The notes under the pieces were generated by a model, which saw nothing but the letters and a program-made list of their open reading frames with translations, ran no database searches and was not told the DNA's origin. From the NCBI GenBank assembly GCA_041916775.1, contig JAYRYZ010000001.1, positions 124,001 through 188,000 of the forward strand: 64,000 nt of DNA, in the 5' to 3' direction. Source of the DNA: UBA2357 sp041916775 (GTDB lineage Bacteria > Pseudomonadota > Gammaproteobacteria > Burkholderiales > Rhodocyclaceae). The translations under genes were made by a program, and so were the position numbers. Below are positions 17,549-26,540 of this stretch, in pieces. The stretch's first letter is position 1; every line of letters starts with the position of its first letter.

Positions 17549-20500
17549 TCATGCCCTCGCCGGCGTGCGCCGGAACAGGCGTGCGAGAAGCCGGTCGAGG
17601 TCGTCCACGTAGGTATAGACCGCCGGCACCACCAACAGGCTCAACAGCGTCGAGGTGATCAGGCCGCCGATGACCGCGATCGCCATCGGTGCGCGGAAGC
17701 TCGGGTCTGCGCCCATGCCGAGCGCGATCGGCAGCATGCCGGCGCCCATCGCGAGCGAGGTCATCACGATCGGGCGGGCGCGCTTGTGGCAGGCATCCAC
17801 CAACGCGTCGAAGCGTGGCAGCGGCCGACCGTCCGGCTGACCACGCCCGCGCCGCGCCTCGATCGCGTACTCCACGAGCAGGATGGAGTTCTTGGTGACG
17901 ATGCCCATCAGCATCAGGAGACCGATCAGCGACGGCATGGAGAAGCTGTTGTGGGTGGCAAGCAGCAGCACGAAGGCACCGCCGCTCGCGAGCGGCAGCG
18001 CGGCGAGGATGGTGACGGGCTGGGTGAAACTCTGGAACAACAGCACCAGCACCATGTAGATGCACAGCACGCCGATGCCCATCGCCAGCCCGAAGCTGCC
18101 GAAGAGCTCCTGCATCATCTCTGCGTCGCCCGAGTCCGCCACGCGCACCCCGGGCGGCAGCGCACGCAGGCTGGGGAGTGCGAGCGCCTCCGCATAGACC
18201 TCGCCCAGCTCGCGTTCGCCGAGCTCGACCTCCAGGATCACGTTGCGGCTGCGGTCGATACGGCTGATCTGCGAGGGGCCGCTGTCCACCGTGATCGTCG
18301 CCACGCTGGAGAGCGAAACCGGCCCGTTGCGGCCGGGCACGGTGAGGCGCTCCAGCGCGGCGAGGTCGGCGCGTACGTCGTCGCGCAGCTTCACCCGGAT
18401 CGGTACCTGGCGCTGGGCGAGGTTGAGCTTGGCGAGGCCGACGTCGTAGTCGCCCTGGGTTGCGACGCGGATGGTCGTGGCGATCGCGTCGGTGGTCACG
18501 CCGAGATCGGCAGCGCGGTCGAAGTCAGGCCGCACGATCAGCTCCGGCCGCACCAGACTGGCGCTGGAGCTGACGTTGCCGATGCCCGGCAGCGTGCGCA
18601 GATCGCGTGCGGCGGCCTGCGCTGCGGCGGCGAGCGCGTCGGGGTTGTCGCTCTTCAACACCAGGATCATCTTCACGCCGGAGTCGGCGGAGCCCACCGT
18701 CATGCGTACGCCGGGCAGATCGGCGAGGCGCGTGCGGATCATGCCCTCCACCGCCTGCTGCTTCTGCGGGCGTTCGCTGCGATGCGTCAGCGTCACCGTC
18801 AGGACCGCGCGGCGAACCTCGGCCGCAGCCCCCGGGTTGAAGCCGTCGCCCGCAGCCCCGCCGCCGATCGAGCTCATCACGGTGATGACCTCCGGCATTG
18901 CGGCGATTCGTTCGCGGGCGACCTCCGCCACCTCCCAGGTTTCGGCGAGCGTGCTGCCGGGCGGCAACTCCAGGTTGACCAGCGTCTGCGCCCGGTCCGA
19001 GGGCGGCACGAAGCCGGTGGGCAGGAGCGGGATCACCATCACCGAGCCGACGAAGAAGGCCAGCGCGCCCGCCAGCGTCAGGAAGCGGTGGCGGAGGCAC
19101 CAGCGCATCGCGCCCATGTAGTTGCGCATGATCCAGCCGTCGCGCGGCTCGGCGTGCTTCGCCGGCTTCAGCAGGTAGGCCGCCATCATCGGCGTGACGA
19201 GGCGCGCCACCACCAGCGAGGCCAGGATCGCGAGCACCGCCGTCCATCCGAACTGCTTGAAGAACTTGCCCGGGATGCCGGCCATGAACGCAGTGGGCAG
19301 GAACACCGCGACCAACGCGAAGGTGGTCGCAATCACCGCCATGCCGATCTCGTCGGCGGCTTCCATCGCGGCCTGGAAGGGCTTCTTGCCCATTGCCAGG
19401 TGGCGCGAGATGTTCTCGATTTCGACGATCGCGTCATCCACCAGAATGCCCACCACCAGCGCCAGCGACAGCAGGGTGACGGTGTTGAGGCTGAAGCCGA
19501 ACCAGGCCATGCCGAGGAAGGTGGGGATCACCGACAGTGGCAGCGCGGTCGCGGCGATCAGCGTCGCGCGCCAGTCGCGCAGGAAGAACCACACCACCAG
19601 CACCGCGAGCAGCGCGCCCTCGTACAGCAGGTACATCGAGCCTTCGAAGTTCTCCCTGACCGCGGGCACGTTGTCGTAGCCGACCGCAAAGCGCACGTGG
19701 GGCATTTCCGCCTGCAGTTCGGCAAAGGCGCGGTGCACGCCTTCCGAGACCGTGATCTCGCTTGCGCCCTTGGTGCGCGAGACCTCCAGCGCCACCACCC
19801 GGCGCCCGTCGAGAAGCGCCACCGAGCGGCGTTCGGCGGTGGTGTCGCGCACATCGGCGACATCGCCGAGGCGCAGGCTGCGGCCGTCGCCGAGCGGCAG
19901 CACGAGCTCGGCAAGGCGCGTGGCGTCCGCGACGGTGGCGATGGTGCGCACCGACTGTTCGCCGCCGCCGATGTCGCCCCGCCCGCCCGGGGCCTCCTGC
20001 TGCACCTGGCGCAGCAGGCGCGACACCTCCGCGGCGCTCACGCCCAGTGCCGCCATCCTGTCCGGGTCGAGCGTCACCGCCACCTCGCGCTCCAGCCCGC
20101 CGATGCGCTTGATCGCACCCACGCCCTTCACTGCCAGCAGGCGGCGTGCGATGCGGTCGTCGGCGAGCCAGGACAGCGCCTCCTCGTCCAGCGTGTCGGA
20201 CGACAGCATCCACGCCGCGAGCGGCCGCCCGGCGGTTGAGATCTTCGCGATCACCGGCTCTTCGAGCTCGGCGGGCAGGTCGGCGCGCACCCGGCTGACG
20301 GCGGCGCGTACTTCGGTCTCGGCTTCGCTCGCGTCCTTCTCGAGCTCGAACTCGATCGCGATCGTCACCATGCCGTCGAGGATGGTGGTGTACATCTTCT
20401 TGATCTGCGCGAGCGTGGCGATGCTGTTCTCGAGCTCGCGCGCGACCTCGGTCTCGAGCGTGCCGGGTGCCGCCCCGGGCAGGCTGGCATTGACGGTGAC

Positions 20501-20632
20501 CACGGGCAGCTCGATGTCGGGGAAGTCCTGCACGCCAGCGCCGCGGAATGCGAGCAGTCCGGCGATCGACAGCAGGATGAAGAGCAGCACCGCCGGGATC
20601 GGGTGGCGGATGGAGAGGGCGGAGAAGTTCAT
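17549..20632 (-). CDS. RND-family efflux transporter permease (HAE1/AcrB type)
   Basis: 1027 residues from the ATG at 20632 (MNFSALSIRHPIPAVLLF), full length for an RND pump. A first transmembrane helix and large periplasmic loop are followed by helices containing LALVVGILVDDAIVEIENI, with the paired acidic residues of the proton relay; a second loop and second helix bundle follow. The adaptor gene lies 10 bases upstream in the same direction, forming a two-gene operon with no outer-membrane channel gene. Substrates are unknown. A long ORF on the opposite strand is a shadow. Confidence 0.95.
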   Translation of the reverse strand: MNFSALSIRHPIPAVLLFILLSIAGLLAFRGAGVQDFPDIELPVVTVNASLPGAAPGTLETEVARELENSIATLAQIKKMYTTILDGMVTIAIEFELEKDASEAETEVRAAVSRVRADLPAELEEPVIAKISTAGRPLAAWMLSSDTLDEEALSWLADDRIARRLLAVKGVGAIKRIGGLEREVAVTLDPDRMAALGVSAAEVSRLLRQVQQEAPGGRGDIGGGEQSVRTIATVADATRLAELVLPLGDGRSLRLGDVADVRDTTAERRSVALLDGRRVVALEVSRTKGASEITVSEGVHRAFAELQAEMPHVRFAVGYDNVPAVRENFEGSMYLLYEGALLAVLVVWFFLRDWRATLIAATALPLSVIPTFLGMAWFGFSLNTVTLLSLALVVGILVDDAIVEIENISRHLAMGKKPFQAAMEAADEIGMAVIATTFALVAVFLPTAFMAGIPGKFFKQFGWTAVLAILASLVVARLVTPMMAAYLLKPAKHAEPRDGWIMRNYMGAMRWCLRHRFLTLAGALAFFVGSVMVIPLLPTGFVPPSDRAQTLVNLELPPGSTLAETWEVAEVARERIAAMPEVITVMSSIGGGAAGDGFNPGAAAEVRRAVLTVTLTHRSERPQKQQAVEGMIRTRLADLPGVRMTVGSADSGVKMILVLKSDNPDALAAAAQAAARDLRTLPGIGNVSSSASLVRPELIVRPDFDRAADLGVTTDAIATTIRVATQGDYDVGLAKLNLAQRQVPIRVKLRDDVRADLAALERLTVPGRNGPVSLSSVATITVDSGPSQISRIDRSRNVILEVELGERELGEVYAEALALPSLRALPPGVRVADSGDAEMMQELFGSFGLAMGIGVLCIYMVLVLLFQSFTQPVTILAALPLASGGAFVLLLATHNSFSMPSLIGLLMLMGIVTKNSILLVEYAIEARRGRGQPDGRPLPRFDALVDACHKRARPIVMTSLAMGAGMLPIALGMGADPSFRAPMAIAVIGGLITSTLLSLLVVPAVYTYVDDLDRLLARLFRRTPARA

Positions 20633-20642
20633 CGCGGCGCGC

Positions 20643-21824
20643 TCAGGGTTTCCGTTCGCCGGAGGCGTCGCTGGCCGCCGCTGCGATCGCGACCAGATCG
20701 CCGTCGGCGAGGAAGCCCGCGCCGGTGCCGACGATGCGCGCGCCGGCGGGCAGGGCGGAGGTGATCTCCACCCAGTCGGCACCGCGCTGGCCGACGTCCA
20801 CCCGGGTTTCCTTCACGCGCTGGTCCGGTTCGACGATGAAGATGTGGTTGATGCCGTCGCGCAGGGCCACGGCCTGGCGCGGCAGGGTGGTGCTCAGCGC
20901 GCTGCCGAGCGCGAAACTGCCCGAGGCGAACATGCCGGGTTTCACCGCCGGGCTCAGTGCAGCCGAGTTCTCCGTGGCCGGCGCCGGGGCCGGCAGATCC
21001 ACATACACGAGCGCCTTGCGTGTCGCGGCATCCACCGTGGGCGCCACCTTGCGCACGCTGCCCTGCACCGGTGCACCGCCGCTCGGCGTGACCGCCACCG
21101 TCTGGCCGACCCGGATCTGCGCGATCGCCTCGGCCGGCACCTCTGCACGCCATTCCAGGCGGTTCTGGCGGATCAGCCGGAATAGTGTCTGCCCCTGCTG
21201 AACCACTGCGCCCGGCGCGGCCTCGTCGGCGCGGTGGGAGATCACGCCGTCATCGCTCGCGAGCAGCCGGGTGTGCCTGAGTCTCAGCTCCGCCACGCGC
21301 ACGTTGGCGCGTGCGGATTCGAGCCGCGCCTTGGCGGTGGCCTCGCCGGTGAGGTACTGGTCGATCTGTTGCGCGCTGAGCGCGCCGTTGCTGCGCAGAC
21401 CGCGCGCGCGCGCCGCGTTTGCGCGCGCCTCCTGCAATTCGGCCTCGGTCTCGACGACGCGCGCATGCGCTGCGGCGAGTTCCGCAGCCGGCGTGGCGTC
21501 GTCGAATTCCGCCAGCACCTGGCCGCGTTGCACCTGTGTGCCGACATCCACGAACACTTTTGCGATGCGCAGCCCGCCGGACTCCACCCCGATGGCGGCT
21601 TCCTGCCAGGCGCTGATGTTCCCGTTCGCGGCCAGGGTGCGGGAGAGTTCGCGTTGTACCGGTTCGGTGAGTCTGACCGTGAGCGCGGGCTTGGAGGCGA
21701 GTGCCGCAGTCTGCGCCGTTGCGGAGCCGGAGCCCGGGGAGGATTCGCTGGAGTCGGCGGAGCAGCCGACCAGCAGCAAGGCTGCGAGAAGTGCCTGAGT
21801 GGTCGAGGTGAGGCGGGATGTCAT
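20643..21824 (-). CDS. RND efflux periplasmic adaptor (membrane fusion protein), lipoprotein
   Basis: 393 residues from the ATG at 21824. A lipoprotein signal peptide with lipobox LLVGCSA is followed by a biotinyl-lipoyl-like domain (NGNISAWQEAAIGVESGG), an alpha-helical hairpin of about 60 residues rich in Ala/Glu/Arg, and beta-barrel domains (RLEWRAEVPAEA). It bridges the inner-membrane pump encoded downstream to an outer-membrane channel encoded elsewhere. An in-frame extension to 21968 lacks protein-like composition. An inverted repeat lies 70 bases upstream; no regulator gene is adjacent. Confidence 0.94.
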   Translation of the reverse strand: MTSRLTSTTQALLAALLLVGCSADSSESSPGSGSATAQTAALASKPALTVRLTEPVQRELSRTLAANGNISAWQEAAIGVESGGLRIAKVFVDVGTQVQRGQVLAEFDDATPAAELAAAHARVVETEAELQEARANAARARGLRSNGALSAQQIDQYLTGEATAKARLESARANVRVAELRLRHTRLLASDDGVISHRADEAAPGAVVQQGQTLFRLIRQNRLEWRAEVPAEAIAQIRVGQTVAVTPSGGAPVQGSVRKVAPTVDAATRKALVYVDLPAPAPATENSAALSPAVKPGMFASGSFALGSALSTTLPRQAVALRDGINHIFIVEPDQRVKETRVDVGQRGADWVEITSALPAGARIVGTGAGFLADGDLVAIAAAASDASGERKP

Positions 21825-21894
21825 CGAGGACCTGAATGTTCCGGTTGGGGGGCGGGCAGGGGGCTGGCGTACGGTGCGCCGGTGAATCGATATG

Positions 21895-21912
21895 CAGGCC
21901 TGTGCCGGCCTG
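21895..21912. promoter_or_regulatory. Inverted repeat upstream of the RND operon
   Basis: CAGGCC, six bases, GGCCTG: a perfect 6-bp inverted repeat in the 180-base gap between the CoA-transferase stop and the adaptor start. It could be an operator for the efflux operon or a terminator hairpin for the CoA-transferase gene. There is no T tract. Confidence 0.3.
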
Positions 21913-22004
21913 TGGAGTTCCGAACAGGATTGTCGCTTCCGGATGTTGCGAGAGCAAGCGATCGGCATGTCCGTAACGCGACAAGCGCGCAGCCCGGGCG
22001 GGCT

Positions 22005-23201
22005 TCAGATCGCGCCGCTTGTGCGCAAGGCTTTGATTTGCGCGGCGTCATAGCCCAGTTCCGTCAGCACTGCTTCGGTATGCTCTCCCAGCCCCGGGCC
22101 TATCCATTCGGTGCCACCCGGCGTCTCCGACAGCTTGGGGATCACGCCGGGCACGCGGCAATCGCGCCCGTCCGGCAGCTTCACCGTTTCGAGCATGCCG
22201 CGCGCGAGAAACTGCGGGTCGGCGAACATGTCGGCGACCGAGTAGATGCGCGACGCGGGCACCTCCGCGGCGGCGAGCGCGGCGAGGACTTCTGCCTCGG
22301 TGTGCCCGGCCACCCAGGCATCGATGAGCGCATAGACCTCGTCGCGCCGCGCATCGCGCCCGGCGTTGTCGGCGAGCGTGGCATCCTCGGCCAGGTCCGG
22401 CCGGCCCATGGTCTGCATCAGACGGCGGAAGATCGCGTCGCCGTTCGCGCCGATCGCCACATGCCGGCCGTCCGAGGTCGTGTGGGTGTTCGAGGGGGTG
22501 ATGCCGGGCATGATGTTGCCGGTGCGTTCGCGGATGAAGCCGAACACGTCGAACTCGGGTACGAGGGATTCCATCATCGAGAACACTGCCTCGTACAGCG
22601 CCACATCCACGACCTGACCCTTGCCGCCATTCACTTCGCGATGGCGCAGCGCCATCAGCGCGCCGATCACGCCCCATAGCGCGGCGATCGAATCCCCGAT
22701 CGAGATCCCGGTCTTCACCGGTGGCCGGTCGGCAAAGCCGGTGACGTAGCGCAGCCCGCCCATGGATTCGCCGATCGCGCCGAAGCCGGGCTGCTGTGCC
22801 ATCGGTCCGGTCTGGCCGAAGCCGGAGAGGCGCAGCATCACAAGCCCCGGGTTGAGCGCGGACAGGGCCTCCCAGCCCAGGCCGAGCTTTTCCAGCACGC
22901 CCGGACGGAAGTTCTCGATCACGATGTCGGCCTCGGCGACGAGCTGCTTCACGATCGCGATGCCGTCGGGATGCTTGAGGTTCACCGTCACCGAGCGCTT
23001 GTTGCGCGCCTGCACGAACCACCACAGCGAGGTGCCCTCGTACAGCTTGCGCCACCCGCGCAGCGGGTCGCCACCGTCGGGCGACTCGATCTTCACGACC
23101 TCGGCACCGAACTCCGCCATGATGCGTGCGGCGAACGGCCCGGCGATGAGCGTGCCGAGCTCCACGACCTTGACCCCTGCGAGCGGTTTGTTGTTTTGCA
23201 T
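22005..23201 (-). CDS. CaiB/BaiF-type (family III) CoA-transferase
   Basis: 398 residues from the ATG at 23201 (MQNNKPLAGVKVVELG). The family pattern is clear: GTLIAGPFAARIMAEFGAEV, KIESPDGGDPLR, NKRSVTVNLKHPDG, VIENFRPGVLEKLG, and RLSGFGQTGP near the catalytic aspartate region. It moves CoA between carboxylic acids, typically from succinyl-CoA or another acyl-CoA to an acid entering degradation. No neighbouring gene indicates the substrate. It is a single gene upstream of the efflux pair in the same direction, separated by 180 bases. Confidence 0.93.
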   Translation of the reverse strand: MQNNKPLAGVKVVELGTLIAGPFAARIMAEFGAEVVKIESPDGGDPLRGWRKLYEGTSLWWFVQARNKRSVTVNLKHPDGIAIVKQLVAEADIVIENFRPGVLEKLGLGWEALSALNPGLVMLRLSGFGQTGPMAQQPGFGAIGESMGGLRYVTGFADRPPVKTGISIGDSIAALWGVIGALMALRHREVNGGKGQVVDVALYEAVFSMMESLVPEFDVFGFIRERTGNIMPGITPSNTHTTSDGRHVAIGANGDAIFRRLMQTMGRPDLAEDATLADNAGRDARRDEVYALIDAWVAGHTEAEVLAALAAAEVPASRIYSVADMFADPQFLARGMLETVKLPDGRDCRVPGVIPKLSETPGGTEWIGPGLGEHTEAVLTELGYDAAQIKALRTSGAI

Positions 23202-23325
23202 GATGGCGAGCGACCTGGCGGTTTGGAGGATCCGGTCACGACGGGCCGGACGTGCAGACCCCCATTGTAGCGGCCGGTGCGCCACCCGCGCCCCGGTGCT
23301 GGGGCGGATGCGTGGGCGAGTGCCG

Positions 23326-24237
23326 TCAGCGCAGGATGAAGTTCGCGTCCGGCAGCATCGGTGGCGGCGCCTTCTCGCCCAGCAGCTCGCGCAGGCTGGC
23401 GTCGATGCCGGCCACGATCGCATCGAGCGCGAGATCGTTGGGTGCGGTGCCGAAGGGGTTCTCGATCTCGTCGGAAAGCGCCTCCAGCGCGAAGAAGGTG
23501 TAGGACACGAAGGCCACCACCAGCGGCGTCATCCAGCCGATCGAATCCACCAGGCCGAAGGGCAGCAGCATGCAGAAGAGATATGCGCTGCGATGCAGGA
23601 TCACCGAATAGGTGAAGGGCAGCGGGGTGTTGGCGATGCGCTCGCAGCCGCCGAGCGCAGCCGAGAGCTCGTCGAGGCCTGCCTCCATGTGCTGGCCGAG
23701 GATGGGCGGGAGCGCCCCGGCTTCGCGTGCCTCGCGCAGCCATTGCCCCAGCCACAGCAGGATCAGGCTGGGCGCGAAGCGGGTGTCGTCGATGCGCGCG
23801 AGCACCTCCGCCGGTAGCAACCCCTCCAGCCCGGCGCATTGCGGCTGTCCGCGCAGCTGGTTGCGCATCGCCGCCGCGAAGCCGATCAGCCCCAGCACGA
23901 ACGGCCGCGCATCGCGTCCGGCGGCATTCAGCGTCAGCGCCTGGCGGGCGAGGTTACGCCCCGTCACCAGCACCGCGCCCCACAGCCTGCGTGCTTCCCA
24001 GTAGCGGTCGTAGCTCGCGTTGATGCGAAAGCCGAGGAAGATCGCGAGTGATACGCCCATCAACGAGAACGGTGCCGCGTTGAGCGTGACCTTCCAGTCG
24101 AACAATTGCCCGTGCGCCACGACTACCGCGCAGGACAGGCCGAACACGAACAGCTGCTGCCACAGGATGAGATGCACGAGCGAACCACGGCGCACGAACA
24201 GCAAACGGATCCAGTGGGGGCGGGGGCGGACGATCAC
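23326..24237 (-). CDS. Bestrophin/UPF0187-like membrane channel
   Basis: 303 residues from the GTG at 24237, giving the family-typical start MIVRPRPHWIRLLFVRRGS. Bestrophin-family landmarks follow: PFSLMGVSLAIFLGFRINASYDRYWEARRLWG, with its arginine/tyrosine-rich turn, and a C-terminal EIENPFGTAPNDLAL motif. Four hydrophobic helices are evident. Bacterial members form pentameric ion channels, some cation-selective; the physiological role here is unknown. The reading frame is open further upstream, but no better start is seen. Confidence 0.88.
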   Translation of the reverse strand: MIVRPRPHWIRLLFVRRGSLVHLILWQQLFVFGLSCAVVVAHGQLFDWKVTLNAAPFSLMGVSLAIFLGFRINASYDRYWEARRLWGAVLVTGRNLARQALTLNAAGRDARPFVLGLIGFAAAMRNQLRGQPQCAGLEGLLPAEVLARIDDTRFAPSLILLWLGQWLREAREAGALPPILGQHMEAGLDELSAALGGCERIANTPLPFTYSVILHRSAYLFCMLLPFGLVDSIGWMTPLVVAFVSYTFFALEALSDEIENPFGTAPNDLALDAIVAGIDASLRELLGEKAPPPMLPDANFILR

Positions 24238-24292
24238 GATGTGGGTGGGGCGTGTGAAGAGGGCACATTCTGGCAGCAAAGCTGTTGCGATG

Positions 24293-24306
24293 CAGCATCG
24301 ATGCTG
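24293..24306. repeat. Perfect palindrome between the bestrophin-like and sorting-signal genes
   Basis: CAGCATCGATGCTG is a perfect 14-bp palindrome in the 162-base divergent region. It could be an operator for either gene. No known consensus was recognised. Confidence 0.4.
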
Positions 24307-24399
24307 ATTCCCGACGACACAACTCCGCGATTGCAGGTCGAGTGTAGCCTGGGGGAGAATGTCACAACATTTTACGAATGACCATATGGGAGGACGCGC

Positions 24400-25056
24400 A
24401 TGCAGCAAGAGAAAAAGGATCAGCCGGATTTGAATGCACCGGATACCGCATTCACCAGACGACTCGGCCGCATGCTCGGGGGGGCGGCATTGCTGGGCGC
24501 GTCCGGTACTGCGTTGGCACAATCGATCACCTATCAGCCGCTTGCCACGGCCATTCCAAGCTTGAGCGGAGTGGGCTTGGTGTTGCTGGCGACCCTGATG
24601 GCGGGGGCTGTATGGCATTTCAACCGCAACGGCAAAGGCATGCCGGGCGGCCGCTTCATGGGTCTTGCGCTGGTCGTTGGCGCAGTGGCGAGCGGGGCCA
24701 GTGGCGTCAAGCTGATGAACGAGGCGTGGGCGATCAGTGGGGCCGATATCGAACTCGACCAGGCTGCTGGTGGCGTGAAGCCCTTGGTTGTGGGTTTGAA
24801 CTGCGTTGTCAACAAGACCAACGTGACGCAGCAGATCGTCGACATTGACACCACGATTCAGGGCAACAACGGTGGAACGACCGGCATTCAGGCGGGCGGT
24901 CGCGTGGTCGGCGTCGCCAACGGTGGCCAGGTGTCCTGTCCTGACAGCGTGGATGTGTCGAATGCAGGTGTCGCACCGGACTGTACCGAGGCCCCCAATG
25001 GCACGATCCTGCAGCGCAATGATGTCTGCTCCGTGCTGGTTGGCCCGCCTAATTGA
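24400..25056 (+). CDS. Secreted protein with mid-sequence IPTL-CTERM-like signal (midcut-by-XrtH-like)
   Basis: 218 residues; GGAGGA lies just upstream of the start. An N-terminal signal peptide (about 20-41, ending ALAQ) is followed at 52-57 by IPSLSG, a hydrophobic stretch to 72 and a basic segment. This is the tripartite IPTL-CTERM exosortase-type signal, but placed a third of the way in rather than at the C-terminus. A second hydrophobic segment follows (85-107), then about 110 polar residues with cysteines at 135, 180, 195 and 210. This layout matches, from memory, the family named midcut-by-XrtH. No exosortase gene is in the window. Function unknown. Confidence 0.7.
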   Translation: MQQEKKDQPDLNAPDTAFTRRLGRMLGGAALLGASGTALAQSITYQPLATAIPSLSGVGLVLLATLMAGAVWHFNRNGKGMPGGRFMGLALVVGAVASGASGVKLMNEAWAISGADIELDQAAGGVKPLVVGLNCVVNKTNVTQQIVDIDTTIQGNNGGTTGIQAGGRVVGVANGGQVSCPDSVDVSNAGVAPDCTEAPNGTILQRNDVCSVLVGPPN

Positions 25057-25086
25057 GGCGAGCCCGTCACCCGTTCGAGTGGTTCG

Positions 25087-26328
25087 TCAATTGCTCTGCA
25101 ATCGCAATGGCGCGTCACGGAAGACCATGTCGTCCGTGACGAACTGCCAGTAGTGCGCGGTGTGCAGACGTAGCGCGTCGATGTCCACATAGTCGGCCTG
25201 GAACCACACCGGGCCGAGGTGGGAGAGCGGCAGGGTGTCGGCATGCACCCGTTGGCCGTCGCGGTAGGCGTCGAGATGCAACGTCTCGCCTTCCGCGCCG
25301 GGCCAGGCCGTGCCGAAGTAGGCGCCGACAAAGTCGAAGCGTTTGCCCGGTTGTGCGCCGCGCACCGTCACCGGATAACCTGAACTGTTGTAGCCCACCA
25401 TGTGTCCACTCGCGAGCACATTCACATATCCCGGTCCCTGGTAGTGCTGGTTATCGACCGCCAGCAGGTAGTCCCAGCTCAATCCAAGGTGGCCGTGCGC
25501 AAGCTTCTCGATGAACGAGCGCTTGAATTCCTCGAAGTCGAGCGTCTGCGTCTCTCCGGTCCGGGCCTCCGAGGCCGCAGATTGGTTGATGGTGCCGAGC
25601 ATCACCGGCGCCTCGCGCACTGCGAACGTCTTCAGCGTATGCCGGACCGCTCCACGGACGTGCTCCAGCGTCCAGTGACCAGGCTGCACTGCCAGCTTGA
25701 AGTTGCCCGACCCGTCCGGATGGAGTGGCGTCGCCTCGCCGTGCGGCCCCACCGCAACCAACGCGCCCTCGGCGAGCGTGCCGGGTGCGACCGTGCCGCT
25801 CGCAGTCAGCTCCGGCGCGAGGCCGATCACCGCTGGCGGCGTGCGCGTCACCATGCCGGCGGGTGCGCCCGGGAGCAACGCGAAGGTGCTCGATTGGCGG
25901 GCGTTGCCGCTCGTCACATGCCAGGCCGGCGGGACCTGTACCTCGAAGTGGTGAGGCTTGCCGGCCTCGGCGATATCGGTCTCCATATCGCCCGCCATGA
26001 CGTCGAAGTTGGCGTAGCCGTTGATGTTGGTGCGCGCCATGCGGTGTGTGCCGTCCGGGCGGGTCAGCAGCACCGCCACCGCCGCCATCGGCACGTCGCC
26101 GGTGTCGTAGATGCCGTCCTGGTTCCGGTCGCGATACACGAACACCGAGATGTTGAGCTTGCCCGGCGCGGCATTCGTCCAGTCCCGATGCGGATACCAG
26201 TCGGTATCCGGATTCACGGAGACGATGGGTTGAGCCGTGGCCTCCGGCGTGTTTCGCCCGACGAACACGTACCAGACCAGTAGCGCGGAGGCGACGAGGA
26301 TCGCCAGAGGTGTGAGTAAGCGGAACAT
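25087..26328 (-). CDS. Membrane-anchored protein with SdrD/Cna-B-like calcium-binding domain, function unknown
   Basis: 413 residues. One N-terminal transmembrane helix (about 5-25) is followed by an exported region. Near residue 65 lies DRNQDGIYDTGD, an Asp/Asn-Gly calcium-binding repeat as in SdrD B-like or prealbumin-like beta domains, then NINGYANFDV. The remainder (PAVIGLAPEL, LAVQPGHWTLEHVRG and a C-terminal YLLAVDNQHYQGPGYVNVLASGHMVGYNSSGYPV stretch) was not recognised. Its stop is only 30 bases from that of the convergent sorting-signal gene. It could be a surface or periplasmic polysaccharide- or peptide-binding protein; no enzyme motif is visible. Confidence 0.75.
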   Translation of the reverse strand: MFRLLTPLAILVASALLVWYVFVGRNTPEATAQPIVSVNPDTDWYPHRDWTNAAPGKLNISVFVYRDRNQDGIYDTGDVPMAAVAVLLTRPDGTHRMARTNINGYANFDVMAGDMETDIAEAGKPHHFEVQVPPAWHVTSGNARQSSTFALLPGAPAGMVTRTPPAVIGLAPELTASGTVAPGTLAEGALVAVGPHGEATPLHPDGSGNFKLAVQPGHWTLEHVRGAVRHTLKTFAVREAPVMLGTINQSAASEARTGETQTLDFEEFKRSFIEKLAHGHLGLSWDYLLAVDNQHYQGPGYVNVLASGHMVGYNSSGYPVTVRGAQPGKRFDFVGAYFGTAWPGAEGETLHLDAYRDGQRVHADTLPLSHLGPVWFQADYVDIDALRLHTAHYWQFVTDDMVFRDAPLRLQSN

Positions 26329-26540
26329 GGAGGCCCCATCGGCAAGCCTGCGATTCTAACGGCTCAAGGTCGCAAAGGCTTACGTCAGGCTGGCAGCGCG
26401 CCCTCGTGGTGCTCGCGGATGAACCCCTATTTTGCCGTCGCTGGAATATGCGGGAGAATGAGCACCCTGCGCAGCGGCCGGCGTGCCCTGCGGACCGCCC
26501 TTGACAGGCGGCAACAAGCAATCAGAACGGAAGGCGCGAC

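Noticed and set aside
17273..20239. 988-codon open frame on the plus strand opposite the RND permease gene
   Set aside because: Composition is low-complexity Arg/His/Ala/Gln and the opposite strand encodes a full-length recognised pump; GC-rich codon bias opens the antisense frame.
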